A stretch of 64,000 bases of DNA from Streptomyces sp. XM4193 (GTDB lineage Bacteria; Actinomycetota; Actinomycetes; Streptomycetales; Streptomycetaceae): contig NZ_JALLGK010000004.1 in assembly GCF_023072595.1 (NCBI RefSeq), positions 248,001-312,000 of the forward strand, in the 5' to 3' direction. A program made the translations under genes and the position numbers. Below are positions 1 through 8,943 of this stretch, one piece after another; the stretch's first letter is position 1; each line of letters starts with the position of its first letter. A model generated the notes under the pieces. It was not told the DNA's origin. It worked only from the letters and a program-made list of their open reading frames with translations, and did no database searches.

Positions 1-1058
1 TCCTTCTGCCGGTGCACGCCGACGTGGTCGCGCCACTGCTGCAGGGGAGCCTCGGGCGCGGGCCCGTCGACCAACTTCCGTCCCAGGTACTCCTCTTCGA
101 GCACCTCCCGGAACCGCTCGGCGCCCCAGTCCGCGACCAGGAACTTGATCCTGGCCCGGGTGCGCAGCCGCCGGTAGCCGTAGTCGCGGAAGATCCCGAT
201 GACGCCCTCGAAGACGTCCGGCACCTCGTCGACACCGACCCAGGCACCCAGCCGTACACCGATCTTGGGGTTGGTGGAGAGGCCGCCGCCCACCCAGACG
301 TCGAAGCCGGGCCCGTGCTCGGGGTGGTCGACACCCACGAAGGCGACGTCGTTGATCTCGTGCGCCACGTCGAGCAGCGGCGAACCGGAGATCGCGGACT
401 TGAACTTCCTGGGCAGGTTGGAGAAGGCGGGGTTGCCGACCACCCTGCGGTGGATCTCGTCGATCGCCGGCGTTCCGTCGACGATCTCGTCCTCGGCGAT
501 TCCGGCGACTGGGGAGCCCAGGATCACCCGCGGGGTGTCGCCGCACGCCTCGGTGGTCGAGAGCCCGACCTCCTCCAGCCGGCGCCAGATCTCCGGCATG
601 TCCTCGATCCGGATCCAGTGGTACTGGACGTTCTGCCGGTCGGTGATGTCGGCGGTGCCCCGGCCGAACTCCTCGGAGATCTCGCCCACCACACGCAGTT
701 GACGAGTGGTCAGCCGGCCTCCGTCGATCCTGACCCGGAGCATGAAGTACTTGTCGTCCAGCTCCTCCGGCTCCAGCACCGCCGTCTTGCCGCCGTCGAT
801 GCCGGGCTTGCGCTGGGTGTACAAACCCCACCAGCGCATCCGTCCGCGCAGGTCGGCGCCGTCGATCGAGTCGAACCCCTGCTTGGAGTAGATCGTCTCG
901 ATACGTGTCCGGACGTTGAGACCGTCATCGTCCTTCTTGGTCTGCTCGTTCGGGTTCAGCGGGGTGAGATGTCCCTTGGCCCACTGCCCCTCGCCGCGGT
1001 GGCGACCCGCCTTGCGGCGAGCTGGGGCGGCAGCGGTCGGCTTGGCGTTGTCGGCCAT
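1..1058 (-). CDS. sir: nitrite/sulfite reductase, partial (C-terminus beyond window)
   Basis: The 352 visible residues match the N-terminal two thirds of a siroheme- and 4Fe-4S-dependent nitrite/sulfite reductase, which reduces sulfite to sulfide for cysteine synthesis in the cytoplasm. The ferrodoxin-like repeat and substrate-site stretch RQNVQYHWIRIEDMPE is visible near residue 140, followed by the GGGLSTNPKIGVRLG segment near residue 280. The four cluster cysteines would lie past the left edge and cannot be checked. The ATG at 1058 precedes a Lys/Arg-rich stretch usual in streptomycete homologs. A 24-residue leader peptide and a hairpin lie upstream on the same strand, which suggests cysteine-responsive control. 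The sulfite rather than nitrite role is inferred from that leader. Confidence 0.93.
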   Translation of the reverse strand, partial: MADNAKPTAAAPARRKAGRHRGEGQWAKGHLTPLNPNEQTKKDDDGLNVRTRIETIYSKQGFDSIDGADLRGRMRWWGLYTQRKPGIDGGKTAVLEPEELDDKYFMLRVRIDGGRLTTRQLRVVGEISEEFGRGTADITDRQNVQYHWIRIEDMPEIWRRLEEVGLSTTEACGDTPRVILGSPVAGIAEDEIVDGTPAIDEIHRRVVGNPAFSNLPRKFKSAISGSPLLDVAHEINDVAFVGVDHPEHGPGFDVWVGGGLSTNPKIGVRLGAWVGVDEVPDVFEGVIGIFRDYGYRRLRTRARIKFLVADWGAERFREVLEEEYLGRKLVDGPAPEAPLQQWRDHVGVHRQK

Positions 1059-1125
1059 GGCGGAATCGTCCTTCGGGCTGACGGGGTGCGGCGGCTCGGG
1101 TGAAGAAGGCTCGGACCTGCGGAAA

Positions 1126-1147
1126 CGGGGCACGCGCCGGTGCCCCG
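1126..1147 (-). promoter_or_regulatory. hairpin between leader peptide and sulfite reductase
   Basis: An 8-bp perfect stem (CGGGGCAC / GTGCCCCG) with a 6-nt loop lies between the stop of the leader peptide and the reductase start. Its place fits an attenuator or a structured 5' UTR. No U-tract follows, so a simple intrinsic terminator is not evident. Confidence 0.4.
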
Positions 1148-1232
1148 CGGCAGAGGGGGAGAGCTCGGAGAGGGGGAACGCCCGCGACGGTGGGGGCGGT
1201 TCGGTGCTGCTGTGCTGGGACTGTCAGCCCGC

Positions 1233-1307
1233 TCAACACATGGCGCTGGACATGCGGCCGAGGTCGACGTGACGTCGACTCACCAAGGCGGTTCCAGCTC
1301 CGGACAT
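1233..1307 (-). CDS. Cys-terminal leader peptide of the sulfite reductase operon
   Basis: This 24-codon ORF encodes MSGAGTALVSRRHVDLGRMS followed by SAMC and a stop. The RRHVDLGRMSSAMC ending is the hallmark of short actinobacterial leader peptides found ahead of sulfur-assimilation genes. The single cysteine is the last residue, so ribosome stalling at the UGU codon when cysteinyl-tRNA is scarce is the likely sensor. It lies 174 bp upstream of the reductase on the same strand. The ORF is too short for ordinary gene callers but the match to the family is convincing by eye. Confidence 0.85.
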   Translation of the reverse strand: MSGAGTALVSRRHVDLGRMSSAMC

Positions 1308-1529
1308 GACGGAAGACTTGCACGCTGATTTGGATCCAGTCCAGCTTCGTCCGCGATGCGGACAACTCGGTCCTACTCTGTGAGACATGTGGATTCGCTC
1401 ACATCGTCGCAGGTCAGGGCGGTGTGCGGCAGCTCCGGCAGGTTCGGTCGGGGCAGCTGTGCGGGGTGGGGGAGAGGTGACCGCGAGGCGGGCGGCCGGC
1501 GACGGACGACCGGTGGCCGGCCGTGGGCG

Positions 1530-2099
1530 TCACGCTCCCGGCCAGGGGCCCGGAGTGTCCACCGCCGGCTCCTCCTCGGTCCTGGTGTCGAACACCCGGA
1601 ACCCGCGCCGTCGGTAGTTCGCCAGTGCGTACGGCCCGTCCTTGCTGCACGTGTGCAGCCAGACCCGCTCGGTCCGGCGGCGGCCGGGCAGCCGGTCGGC
1701 CAGGTCCCAGGCGCGGGCCGTGCCCTCGCTCAGCAGCAGTGCACCGATGCCGCGGCCGCGGAAGGCGGCCAGCAGGCCGAAGTAGCCGATCTCCACGACG
1801 CCCTCGTCCTGTGCGTCCAGCTCCACGAAACCGGCCGGGGTGTCCCGGTCGTAGGCCACCCAGGTCTCCACACCCGGCCGTTCGAGGAAGGCCGACCACC
1901 GCGCGCGGTCCCAGCCGAGGCGATCCGTCCAGGTCACGTCCGCGCCCACCGAGGTGTAGAGGAAACGGCTGAACTCCGGGCTCGGCACCGCCGCCCGGGC
2001 GATCCGTATCCCGGACAGGCTGTCCGACTGCTGGACGGCGATGAGGTCCCGGGGCGAGGTCTGCTCCAGCGACCAGGTGGTGACGGTGCGGGTTTCCAT
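1530..2099 (-). CDS. GNAT family N-acetyltransferase
   Basis: The 189-residue protein carries the GNAT acetyl-CoA fold. The central VEIGYFGLLAAFRGRGIGAL segment (about residues 103-122) contains the R-G-x-G-I/A pyrophosphate-binding loop of motif A, and the C-terminal NYRRRGFRVFDT matches motif B. Substrate is unknown. The ATG at 2099 begins METRTVTTW, and the next gene starts divergently about 110 bp away. It is not obviously in an operon with the sulfite reductase leader, since about 220 bp separate them. Confidence 0.85.
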   Translation of the reverse strand: METRTVTTWSLEQTSPRDLIAVQQSDSLSGIRIARAAVPSPEFSRFLYTSVGADVTWTDRLGWDRARWSAFLERPGVETWVAYDRDTPAGFVELDAQDEGVVEIGYFGLLAAFRGRGIGALLLSEGTARAWDLADRLPGRRRTERVWLHTCSKDGPYALANYRRRGFRVFDTRTEEEPAVDTPGPWPGA

Positions 2100-2212
2100 G
2101 CGTCGATCCCATCACGGTCGCCCCGCGCCTCGTGCCGACGGGCCGCTGAAACGTGCCTTCTCCGCTCGCCCGGGAAGGGGGTGAGCGTGTCACCGGTGCA
2201 TGAGCACCCTCC

Positions 2213-3625
2213 GTGTACGGCTACGTTGAGAGCGTGTGCGCAGCGAGAACGACCGATGACGAGCAGCCGGAACCCAAGCCGAGGACGGCCCGTCTGTACC
2301 GAAACATCCCCAAGCGGCGTCTGAGCTGGCTGCTGCTCAAGGACACGGTCAACTCCTGCATCGAGTACCGGGTTCTCGGCCTGGCCGCGGAGGCGGCGTT
2401 CTTCACCCTGCTCTCCCTGCCGCCCCTGCTGCTGGGACTCATCGGCCTGCTCGGCTACATGGACGCCTGGATCGGCACCGACACCATCGAGAACGTCCGG
2501 GCCAACATCCTGGAGGCGTCCTCCAAGGTGCTCTCGGACCGAGGCGTCGAGGACATCGCCACGCCCCTGATCGACGACGTCATCAAGGACGGGCGGCCCG
2601 ACATCGTCTCGTTCGGCTTCGCGCTCGCGCTGTGGTCCGGATCGCGCGCCGTCAACGTCTTCATCGACACCATCACCGTGATGTACGGGCTGGACGGCCA
2701 CCGCGGCATCGTCAAGACCCGGCTGCTGGCCTTCCTGCTCTACGTCGTCGCCATCCTCCTGGGCGCGGTCGCGCTGCCGCTGATGGTGGTCGGGCCCGAG
2801 GTGGTGGTGGGCTGGGTGCCCCAACTGGAGTGGGTGGTCAGGTTCTTCTACTGGCCGGTCATCCTGCTGCTCTCGATCGTCTTCCTGACCACGCTCTTCC
2901 ACGTCTCGGTGCCCGTCCGGTCCCCGTGGCGGGAGGACATCCCCGGCGCGCTGGTGGCGCTGATCATGTGGGTCGGCGGCAGCTTCCTGCTGCGGGTCTA
3001 CCTCACCAGCACGGTCGAGGGGCCCACGATCTACGGCTCGCTGGCCGCCCCCGTCGCCGTACTGCTGTGGATCTTCGTCTCCGCCTTCGCCGTGCTGGTG
3101 GGCGCCGCGGTCAACGCGGCGATCGACCGCGTCTGGCCCTCCGTGGCCACCGCCGCGGCCCGGCGGGCCAGGGAGCAGCTCAAGGAGGACCAGGCCGCGG
3201 CCCTGGTCGCGGCCGTAGCCGCCCGCAAGGGCCGGCAGCACGGGACCACCACGGAGAGCGAGCGCCCCGACGCCGACGATCCCGACGTCGACGAGGACCC
3301 CGAGGACGACGGCGACGACCGTGACCGCGGCGACGACCGTGACCGCGGCGAGGAGCCGGAGGCTGCCGCGGGCGGTGCCGGTGCTCCCGGTCGGTCGGGT
3401 GCCACCCCGGCCGAACCGGACACCTGTGGCGGTTCGCCTGCTGCCGGCGCCTCCGGCTCCGCAGGCGGCGCGCGACCGGCCACCGGCGCAGGCCCCGAGC
3501 ACACCGGCAACTCGCCCTCCGGAGGCGTGACGGGCGAGCAGCCGGCCGAGTTCCCCGAGCGCTGGGCCCGCTTCCACCCGCCGGAGGACCTGCGCTCGCG
3601 ACTCCGCGGCCCCCACCGGGAGTGA
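2213..3625 (+). CDS. YihY/BrkB family inner membrane protein, paralog 1
   Basis: The 470-residue protein has the YihY/BrkB fold: about six membrane segments within residues 55-310 and the conserved VRSPWREDIPGALVALIMW motif near residue 235. A charged tail of about 150 residues rich in Asp, Arg, Gly and Ala follows and is probably disordered and cytoplasmic. The substrate of the family is not established; older RNase BN and serum-resistance names should not be used. Start is uncertain: GTG 2213 gives this length and GTG 2234 is also possible. The next gene is a close paralog, so the two probably arose by tandem duplication. Confidence 0.85.
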   Translation: MYGYVESVCAARTTDDEQPEPKPRTARLYRNIPKRRLSWLLLKDTVNSCIEYRVLGLAAEAAFFTLLSLPPLLLGLIGLLGYMDAWIGTDTIENVRANILEASSKVLSDRGVEDIATPLIDDVIKDGRPDIVSFGFALALWSGSRAVNVFIDTITVMYGLDGHRGIVKTRLLAFLLYVVAILLGAVALPLMVVGPEVVVGWVPQLEWVVRFFYWPVILLLSIVFLTTLFHVSVPVRSPWREDIPGALVALIMWVGGSFLLRVYLTSTVEGPTIYGSLAAPVAVLLWIFVSAFAVLVGAAVNAAIDRVWPSVATAAARRAREQLKEDQAAALVAAVAARKGRQHGTTTESERPDADDPDVDEDPEDDGDDRDRGDDRDRGEEPEAAAGGAGAPGRSGATPAEPDTCGGSPAAGASGSAGGARPATGAGPEHTGNSPSGGVTGEQPAEFPERWARFHPPEDLRSRLRGPHRE

Positions 3626-3810
3626 CGGGCGGCGGGACGCGCCCCGCGCCCGTACCTCCGGCGCCCAACCCGCGCCCGTACCTTCGGCGCCCACCGTGCG
3701 TCCCGTCCCACCGCCTCCCACCGCAGGCCCCGGCCCCACCGCCGTGCGCCGGGAGGTCGCGGAGGCGGGCGCCCTCCTGCCGCGTGCACCCGCCCGTTAT
3801 CTTGACCCCC

Positions 3811-4986
3811 GTGGGACTGGAGACGGGGGAATCGAAGAATGGGTCCGGAACAGCGGCGAAGACGACGACGGTCTCGATGCGGGCGATCTACCGCAACGTC
3901 CCCAAGCGCAAGCTCTGCTACCTGCTGCTGAAGGACACCTACCGCTCCTGCGCGGAGTACCGGGTGATGGGGATGGCGGCCGAGGCCGCGTTCTTCACGA
4001 TGCTCTCGCTGCCCGCGCTGCTGCTCGGGCTGCTCGGACTGCTGAGCGGTGTGGACTCCCTGGCGGGCACGAGCATCCTCCAGCACGTGCGCGACCAGCT
4101 GGTCGACGCGTCCTCGGCGATGCTCTCCGAGCGCGGCGTCGCCGAGCTGGTCGTCCCGCTGCTGGACGATCTGGTCAACAGCGCACGGCCCGGGCTGCTC
4201 TCCTTCGGCTTCGTCTTCGCCCTGTGGTCCGGATCGCGGGCGATGAACGTCTTCATCGGGACGATCACCGTGATGTACGGCCTGGACGGCTACCGCAACG
4301 CCGTCGCCACCCGGCTGCTCGCCTTCGGCCTGTACGTGGTCGGTCTGGTCGTGGGTGCCGTGATCGTCCCGATGACGCTGATCGGGCCCCGCGCGGCGGT
4401 CCAGTGGTGGCCGGCGCTCCAGGGTTTCGTGCAGTACCTGTACTGGCCGGTGGTGCTGCTGCTCGCGGTCTCCTTCCTGGCGACGCTCTACCACGTCTCC
4501 GTGCCCGTGCGTTCGCCCTGGCGGGAGGATCTGCCGGGGGCGCTGGTCGGGCTGCTGCTGTGGGTGCTGTGCGCGGTCGGTCTGCGCACGTATCTGCGCA
4601 GCGCCGTCGAGGGGCAGAGCATCTACGGTTCGCTGGCGGCCCCGGTGGCGCTGCTGCTCTGGCTCGGGATGTCGGCCTTCGCCGTGCTGGTGGGCGCCGC
4701 GGTGAACGCCGCCGTCGACCGGGTCTGGCCGGCCGCCACCACGGCCGCGGCCCGCGCAGCCAAGGACCGGCGGCGGGAGGCGGCGATCGCGGCGATGGTC
4801 CAGGCGGTGGTGGCCCGTCGCACCCGCGCGGAAATCGACGCCGAGCAGGGCGGCTCGCGGACCGATCCGGACAGCGAGGAGGACATGCGCGCCTGGCAGC
4901 GGTTGCTGCGTTCGGCCGAAGTCAGTGAGCAGTTGGACAGGCTCAGGGACACCAGTCGAAGAATCGGACGAAGGATGACAGAGTAG
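3811..4986 (+). CDS. YihY/BrkB family inner membrane protein, paralog 2
   Basis: This 391-residue protein is clearly related to the product of the gene just upstream. Shared blocks include YRNVPKRKLCYLLLKDT, EYRVMGMAAEAAFFT and SPWREDLPGALVG. It has the same membrane core, but a short basic C-terminal tail replaces the long acidic one. GTG 3811 was chosen because the upstream in-frame stretch overlaps the preceding gene and is Pro/Arg-rich noise. Tail divergence suggests the paralogs have different partners or regulation while keeping one membrane function. Function is unknown. Confidence 0.85.
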   Translation: MGLETGESKNGSGTAAKTTTVSMRAIYRNVPKRKLCYLLLKDTYRSCAEYRVMGMAAEAAFFTMLSLPALLLGLLGLLSGVDSLAGTSILQHVRDQLVDASSAMLSERGVAELVVPLLDDLVNSARPGLLSFGFVFALWSGSRAMNVFIGTITVMYGLDGYRNAVATRLLAFGLYVVGLVVGAVIVPMTLIGPRAAVQWWPALQGFVQYLYWPVVLLLAVSFLATLYHVSVPVRSPWREDLPGALVGLLLWVLCAVGLRTYLRSAVEGQSIYGSLAAPVALLLWLGMSAFAVLVGAAVNAAVDRVWPAATTAAARAAKDRRREAAIAAMVQAVVARRTRAEIDAEQGGSRTDPDSEEDMRAWQRLLRSAEVSEQLDRLRDTSRRIGRRMTE

Positions 4987-5017
4987 GTGTGATCGCCGTG
5001 TCAGCACGGGAGTGCCG

Positions 5018-7078
5018 ATGGACACTCAAGGAGCGATGTCCGGGGCGACGCCGCCGCACGAGAACCGGCCGACCAGCGTGGAGAGCATCCTCGCGCTGAA
5101 CCGGATGGGCGTCTTCGACTGGGACCTCGACCAGAACCTGCTGCACTTGGACAGTGCCGCGCGAGACGTACTGGAGCTGCCCCCCGACGAGTACGAGATG
5201 CGCCCGCAGAGTCTCCACGGGTACTTTCCGCCCGCCGAGGTCAGTCGCCTCGACCTGCTGACCTCCCAGGCGATCAAGGAAGGCAGGAACAGCTTCGGCG
5301 CCTACTTCCGGGTCCGCACCCTGGAGGGCGGAACACGCTGGAACCACGTCCAGGCGTACATCCGGCGGATCGTGGACGGCCGTCCGCACCGCATCGTCGG
5401 CATTCTGCGCGACGCCACCGACGAGCTGAGGCACTCCACCGACCGGCTCAGCCTGGAGGCGACCGAGAGCGGCGTGAGCGCCGTCCTGGGCGACACCACC
5501 GCCGCGCTGGCGACCGCCCGCTCGGTGCGCGACGTGCTGGACGTGCTGGAGAGCCCCGGCGTGCTCAGCCGGCTCGACGCGACCAGTCTGGGGCTGGGCC
5601 TGGTCGAGGGCGACCACTTGAGGATCATCGCCGAGCGCAAGGACGTCGACCAGCCCTCGGACGCGAGTCTGACCAGGCTGGACGCCGATCTGCCGATGAG
5701 CGAAGTGGTCCGCACCATGCGGCCGGTCTACATCGGTTCCGGCGAGGAGTTCGCCGAGCGCTATCCGCAGCTGTGGCCGTACGTCGAGCCGGAGGGCGTC
5801 GGCTCGGCGGTCTGCCTGCCCCTGGTCGCCCACGCGCGGGTCATCGGGGCGCTCGGGCTGCTCTACCGCGGGCGCCACGACTTCGACGCCCACGAGCGCA
5901 CTCTGCTCAACGCCATGTCCAGCAGCGTCGCGCAGAGCCTCCAGCGCGCCACCCTCTTCGACCAGGGGCGCAGGCTGGCCGAGGACCTCCAGCGGTTCAT
6001 GCTGCCGCACTCCATCCCGCGGCTGGCCGGGGTCCGCACGGCTGTCAGCTACCGCCCCGCGCGACAGCTCGGCGAGATCGGCGGCGACTGGTACGACGTG
6101 ATCCCGCTGCCCGGCGGCCGGGTCGCGATCGTCATCGGGGACGTGCAGGGCCACGACACCCACGCCGCCGCGGTCATGGGCCAGCTGCGGATCGTGCTGC
6201 GCGCCTACGCGGCCGAGGGCCACCCGGCGACCACCGTGATGGCCCGGGCCTCCGCCTTCCTCGCGGACCTGGACACCGAGCGGTTCGCCACCTGCCTCTA
6301 CGCGGAGATCGACCCGTCCACCGGCTGGCTGCGCATGGTGCGGGCGGGCCATCTGGACCCGCTGCTGATGCGCGGCGACGGCGAGTGCCGGCCGCTGCCG
6401 GTGGCCGGCTCCCTCCCGCTCGGGCTTCTCCATCTGGGCCCGCTCGACTACCGGGAGACGGCGTTGGAACTGGCGGTGGGGGAGACGGTGCTGCTCTACA
6501 CCGACGGTCTGGTGGAACGGCCCGGCGGCGACATCGAGGAAGGGGTGCAGGCCCTCGCGGATTCGGTGCCGCTGGGGCCCTCGGACCTCGACCGGCTCGC
6601 GGACTGGCTGGTGGAGTCGCCGCGGGTGACCTCCGGCGAGGACGACATCGCGGTGCTGCTGCTGCGGCGCGAGACCCCGGTCAACCCGCAGGTGGGGCGG
6701 CGGCTCCACCAGTACGTCGCGCCCGGCGACATGGAGGCGCTGAGCGGGGTGCGGCACATGGTCAGAGACGCCACCAGGGCCTGGCGCGCCGACCAGTTCA
6801 CCGAGGAGATCGTGCTGACCACTCACGAGCTGGCGACCAACGCCCTGCTGCACACCGAGGAGGGCGTCACCGTGACCGTACGGCTGCTCGGCGGCGCGGA
6901 CCGCCGGCTGCGCATCGAGGTCGCGGACCGCTCCACGCGCCAGCCGAAGGTGCTGCACGCCGAGGAGTGGCACCGTACGGGGCGCGGGATGCTGCTGGTC
7001 GACCGGCTGGCGGACCGCTGGGGAGTGGAGTCGCGGGGCGCCGGAAAATGCGTCTGGTGCGAGTTCGACAGCCCGTAG
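5018..7078 (+). CDS. PAS-GAF-PP2C (SpoIIE/RsbU type) phosphatase with C-terminal RsbW-like ATPase domain
   Basis: Four domains are visible in 686 residues. A PAS fold lies at about 20-130 (start NRMGVFDWDLDQNLL), a GAF domain at about 150-315, and a PP2C/SpoIIE phosphatase at about 330-550 with GEIGGDWYDV and IGDVQGHD metal motifs. A GHKL ATPase follows at about 560-685, with an N-box HELATNALLHT and a G-box RGMLLVDRLADRWGV. Such proteins act on anti-sigma-factor antagonists: the phosphatase dephosphorylates them and the ATPase domain can phosphorylate them or bind sigma factors. Having both activities in one chain points to a bifunctional switch. ATG 5018 has GGAG 5-8 nt upstream. No sigma factor or antagonist gene lies nearby, so partners are elsewhere. 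Confidence 0.9.
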   Translation: MDTQGAMSGATPPHENRPTSVESILALNRMGVFDWDLDQNLLHLDSAARDVLELPPDEYEMRPQSLHGYFPPAEVSRLDLLTSQAIKEGRNSFGAYFRVRTLEGGTRWNHVQAYIRRIVDGRPHRIVGILRDATDELRHSTDRLSLEATESGVSAVLGDTTAALATARSVRDVLDVLESPGVLSRLDATSLGLGLVEGDHLRIIAERKDVDQPSDASLTRLDADLPMSEVVRTMRPVYIGSGEEFAERYPQLWPYVEPEGVGSAVCLPLVAHARVIGALGLLYRGRHDFDAHERTLLNAMSSSVAQSLQRATLFDQGRRLAEDLQRFMLPHSIPRLAGVRTAVSYRPARQLGEIGGDWYDVIPLPGGRVAIVIGDVQGHDTHAAAVMGQLRIVLRAYAAEGHPATTVMARASAFLADLDTERFATCLYAEIDPSTGWLRMVRAGHLDPLLMRGDGECRPLPVAGSLPLGLLHLGPLDYRETALELAVGETVLLYTDGLVERPGGDIEEGVQALADSVPLGPSDLDRLADWLVESPRVTSGEDDIAVLLLRRETPVNPQVGRRLHQYVAPGDMEALSGVRHMVRDATRAWRADQFTEEIVLTTHELATNALLHTEEGVTVTVRLLGGADRRLRIEVADRSTRQPKVLHAEEWHRTGRGMLLVDRLADRWGVESRGAGKCVWCEFDSP

Positions 7079-7112
7079 GGCCCGGCCGGCGTCCGGCGGG
7101 TCCGGCTGTCGC

Positions 7113-8051
7113 TCAGCCCGCCACCCACTCCGGCGTCCACACCCGGCGCGGGGCTTGTGGGGCCGTCGTGCGCAGATGCTCGCGCAGCGCGGTCAGCACG
7201 GGGTGGCGGTCCCCGGTGCGGAACAGCAGCAGGTGCGGGTAGACCGGCGTCGGATCGTGCAGGGGGACGCGCCGCAGATCGTGGGTCTGCGGCCACAGGT
7301 ACCGGTCGCCGCCGCCGACCAGGGTGGCCAGCGAGGCCGATTCGGCCAGCGCGTCCATCAGCGCCTCGTCGCCGAAATGGGGGCCGAGTGCGTCGATGCT
7401 CAGACCGAAGGTCTCGGCCAGCGACCGGTAGAACGACGCCCACTCCGTGCCGGGTGCGATCCCCGGAATCCAGATCCGGTGACCGACCAGCTCGGCGGGG
7501 GTGACCGCGGGAGAGCCGGCCAGCGGGTGGCCGGGCCCGACGAGCAGCTCCAGGGGTGCGTCCAGAAGGCGTTCGAAGCTGAGCCCGGCCGGTGCGCGGT
7601 CCGCCGGCAGGGCACGGAAGGACGCGTCGACGGTTCCCTCGAGCACCGCACGGGCGGCCCGGGCGGCGTTCGCATCGCTCAGGGTGACGGCGTCCAACTC
7701 CGTTCCGGGGCGGGAGCGGTAGAAGCGGTGGACGGCCTGCGCCGGCAGGATGCGCCGGTTGAGGACGTCGATCCGCAGCGGGCGGCTCCCCGGGCGCACG
7801 GACTGCTCGGCCCGTTCGACGGCCGCCACCGCCGCCCTGGCGTGCGGCAGGAAGACCTGCCCGTCCGGGCTGAGGCGAGAACCCCTGGGGGTGCGCACCA
7901 CGAGCACGACCTCCAGGCGGCGCTCCAGGGCGGCGATCCGCTTGGAGACCGCCTGCTGACTCACCCCCAACTCGTCGGCCGCGGCCTGGAAATGGCCGGT
8001 CCCGGCGACGGTCACGAACGTCCGAAGCGCTTCCACATCCACGTCTGCCAC
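7113..8051 (-). CDS. LysR family transcriptional regulator
   Basis: The 312-residue product opens with a LysR winged helix ([20 protein letters not shown], then [21 protein letters not shown]), followed by a periplasmic-binding-type effector domain. GTG 8051 is preferred over longer starts because the family begins almost directly with this helix. It is divergent from an acetyltransferase gene 82 bp away, and a 7-bp-arm palindrome lies in the gap. LysR regulators usually control the divergent neighbour, so the acetyltransferase is the likely target. The ligand is unknown. Confidence 0.92.
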   Translation of the reverse strand: MADVDVEALRTFVTVAGTGHFQAAADELGVSQQAVSKRIAALERRLEVVLVVRTPRGSRLSPDGQVFLPHARAAVAAVERAEQSVRPGSRPLRIDVLNRRILPAQAVHRFYRSRPGTELDAVTLSDANAARAARAVLEGTVDASFRALPADRAPAGLSFERLLDAPLELLVGPGHPLAGSPAVTPAELVGHRIWIPGIAPGTEWASFYRSLAETFGLSIDALGPHFGDEALMDALAESASLATLVGGGDRYLWPQTHDLRRVPLHDPTPVYPHLLLFRTGDRHPVLTALREHLRTTAPQAPRRVWTPEWVAG

Positions 8052-8059
8052 CGTAGTCG

Positions 8060-8076
8060 CACAACCAGAGGTTGTG
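8060..8076. promoter_or_regulatory. probable LysR operator
   Basis: The palindrome CACAACC-AGA-GGTTGTG has perfect 7-bp arms and lies between the divergent LysR gene and the acetyltransferase, immediately upstream of the LysR start. LysR sites typically follow T-N11-A with dyad symmetry, so this is a good candidate autoregulatory operator. Confidence 0.55.
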
Positions 8077-8133
8077 TCCGGAGCGGTTGCGGGTTGTTTG
8101 ATCGAGCGTGCAGCGCGGTGGTGGGATCGGCGC

Positions 8134-8685
8134 ATGTCGTCCCGCACTGAACAGATCATGTTTGTCCGCACACCCGAGTTCGCACGTCACGCGGAGCGGG
8201 TCGCCGAGGTGACCGATGCGACCTCCCGGCTGAATGTGCTTCCGTTCAGCGACAGCGAAGGTCGCGCCGAACTACTGTCGGTTGTGTTCGGCGGTCCGTT
8301 GCCGGAGTCGGTGGTGATCTACCCGCCGTTCTTCACCGAGTACGGGCTGAACACGACGTTCGGGGAGAGGGTCTTCGTCAACCAGGGGTGCACCTTCATG
8401 GACCGGGGAGGCATCCGCATCGGCGACGGCGTCATGATCGCGCCCAGGGTCAGCCTCATCACCGGAGGCCATCCGCTGCCGCAGGCCGAACGCCGCGAGC
8501 ACCTCTGCTTCGCACCGATCGTCGTCGAGGACGACGTGTGGATCGGAACCTCCGCCGTGGTCACCCAGGGGGTGACCGTCGGCGCCGGCGCGGTGGTCGC
8601 TGCCGGTGCGGTGGTCACCCGTGACGTCCCCGCGGGCACCGTGGTCGCGGGAGTGCCCGCACGGGTGATCGGAACGACCGACTGA
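8134..8685 (+). CDS. sugar O-acetyltransferase (left-handed beta-helix, maltose acetyltransferase-like)
   Basis: The 183-residue protein shows the hexapeptide repeats of a left-handed beta-helix acyltransferase, as in [17 protein letters not shown] and [20 protein letters not shown]. The active-site His lies in ITGGHP. The N-terminal helix and the [19 protein letters not shown] segment match the maltose/galactoside O-acetyltransferase branch, which transfers acetyl from acetyl-CoA to a sugar. ATG 8134 fits the usual length of about 185 residues. The true acceptor cannot be told from sequence. It is divergent from the LysR regulator. Confidence 0.9.
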   Translation: MSSRTEQIMFVRTPEFARHAERVAEVTDATSRLNVLPFSDSEGRAELLSVVFGGPLPESVVIYPPFFTEYGLNTTFGERVFVNQGCTFMDRGGIRIGDGVMIAPRVSLITGGHPLPQAERREHLCFAPIVVEDDVWIGTSAVVTQGVTVGAGAVVAAGAVVTRDVPAGTVVAGVPARVIGTTD

Positions 8686-8943
8686 GTCCGGCCGCGGTCG
8701 GCGACGCCCGAGCCCCGGGGGCCGTAGTTTGACGCGCCGTCACATGCGGTCCGGTGGTGGAGAGTTCGCGGGTGTCCGTCGCTCGGCTGCCGCCGGTGAA
8801 GGCCGCGTGCGGTGGAGGTGCCGGGAGCCGGAAGCCCGTGCTCGCCGCGCGGTGCTCGTGGTGCCGAGCTCGTGGTGCGGTCCTTCTCGCGCGGCTCGGC
8901 CGCGCGCCCGGTGTCGTACGGGGTGCGGCCGAGGTGCGGCGGC

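Noticed and set aside
1356..2324. 322-residue plus-strand ORF opposite the GNAT gene
   Set aside because: It runs antisense to a clear GNAT gene, is composed of Arg/Pro/Gly runs and has no domain.
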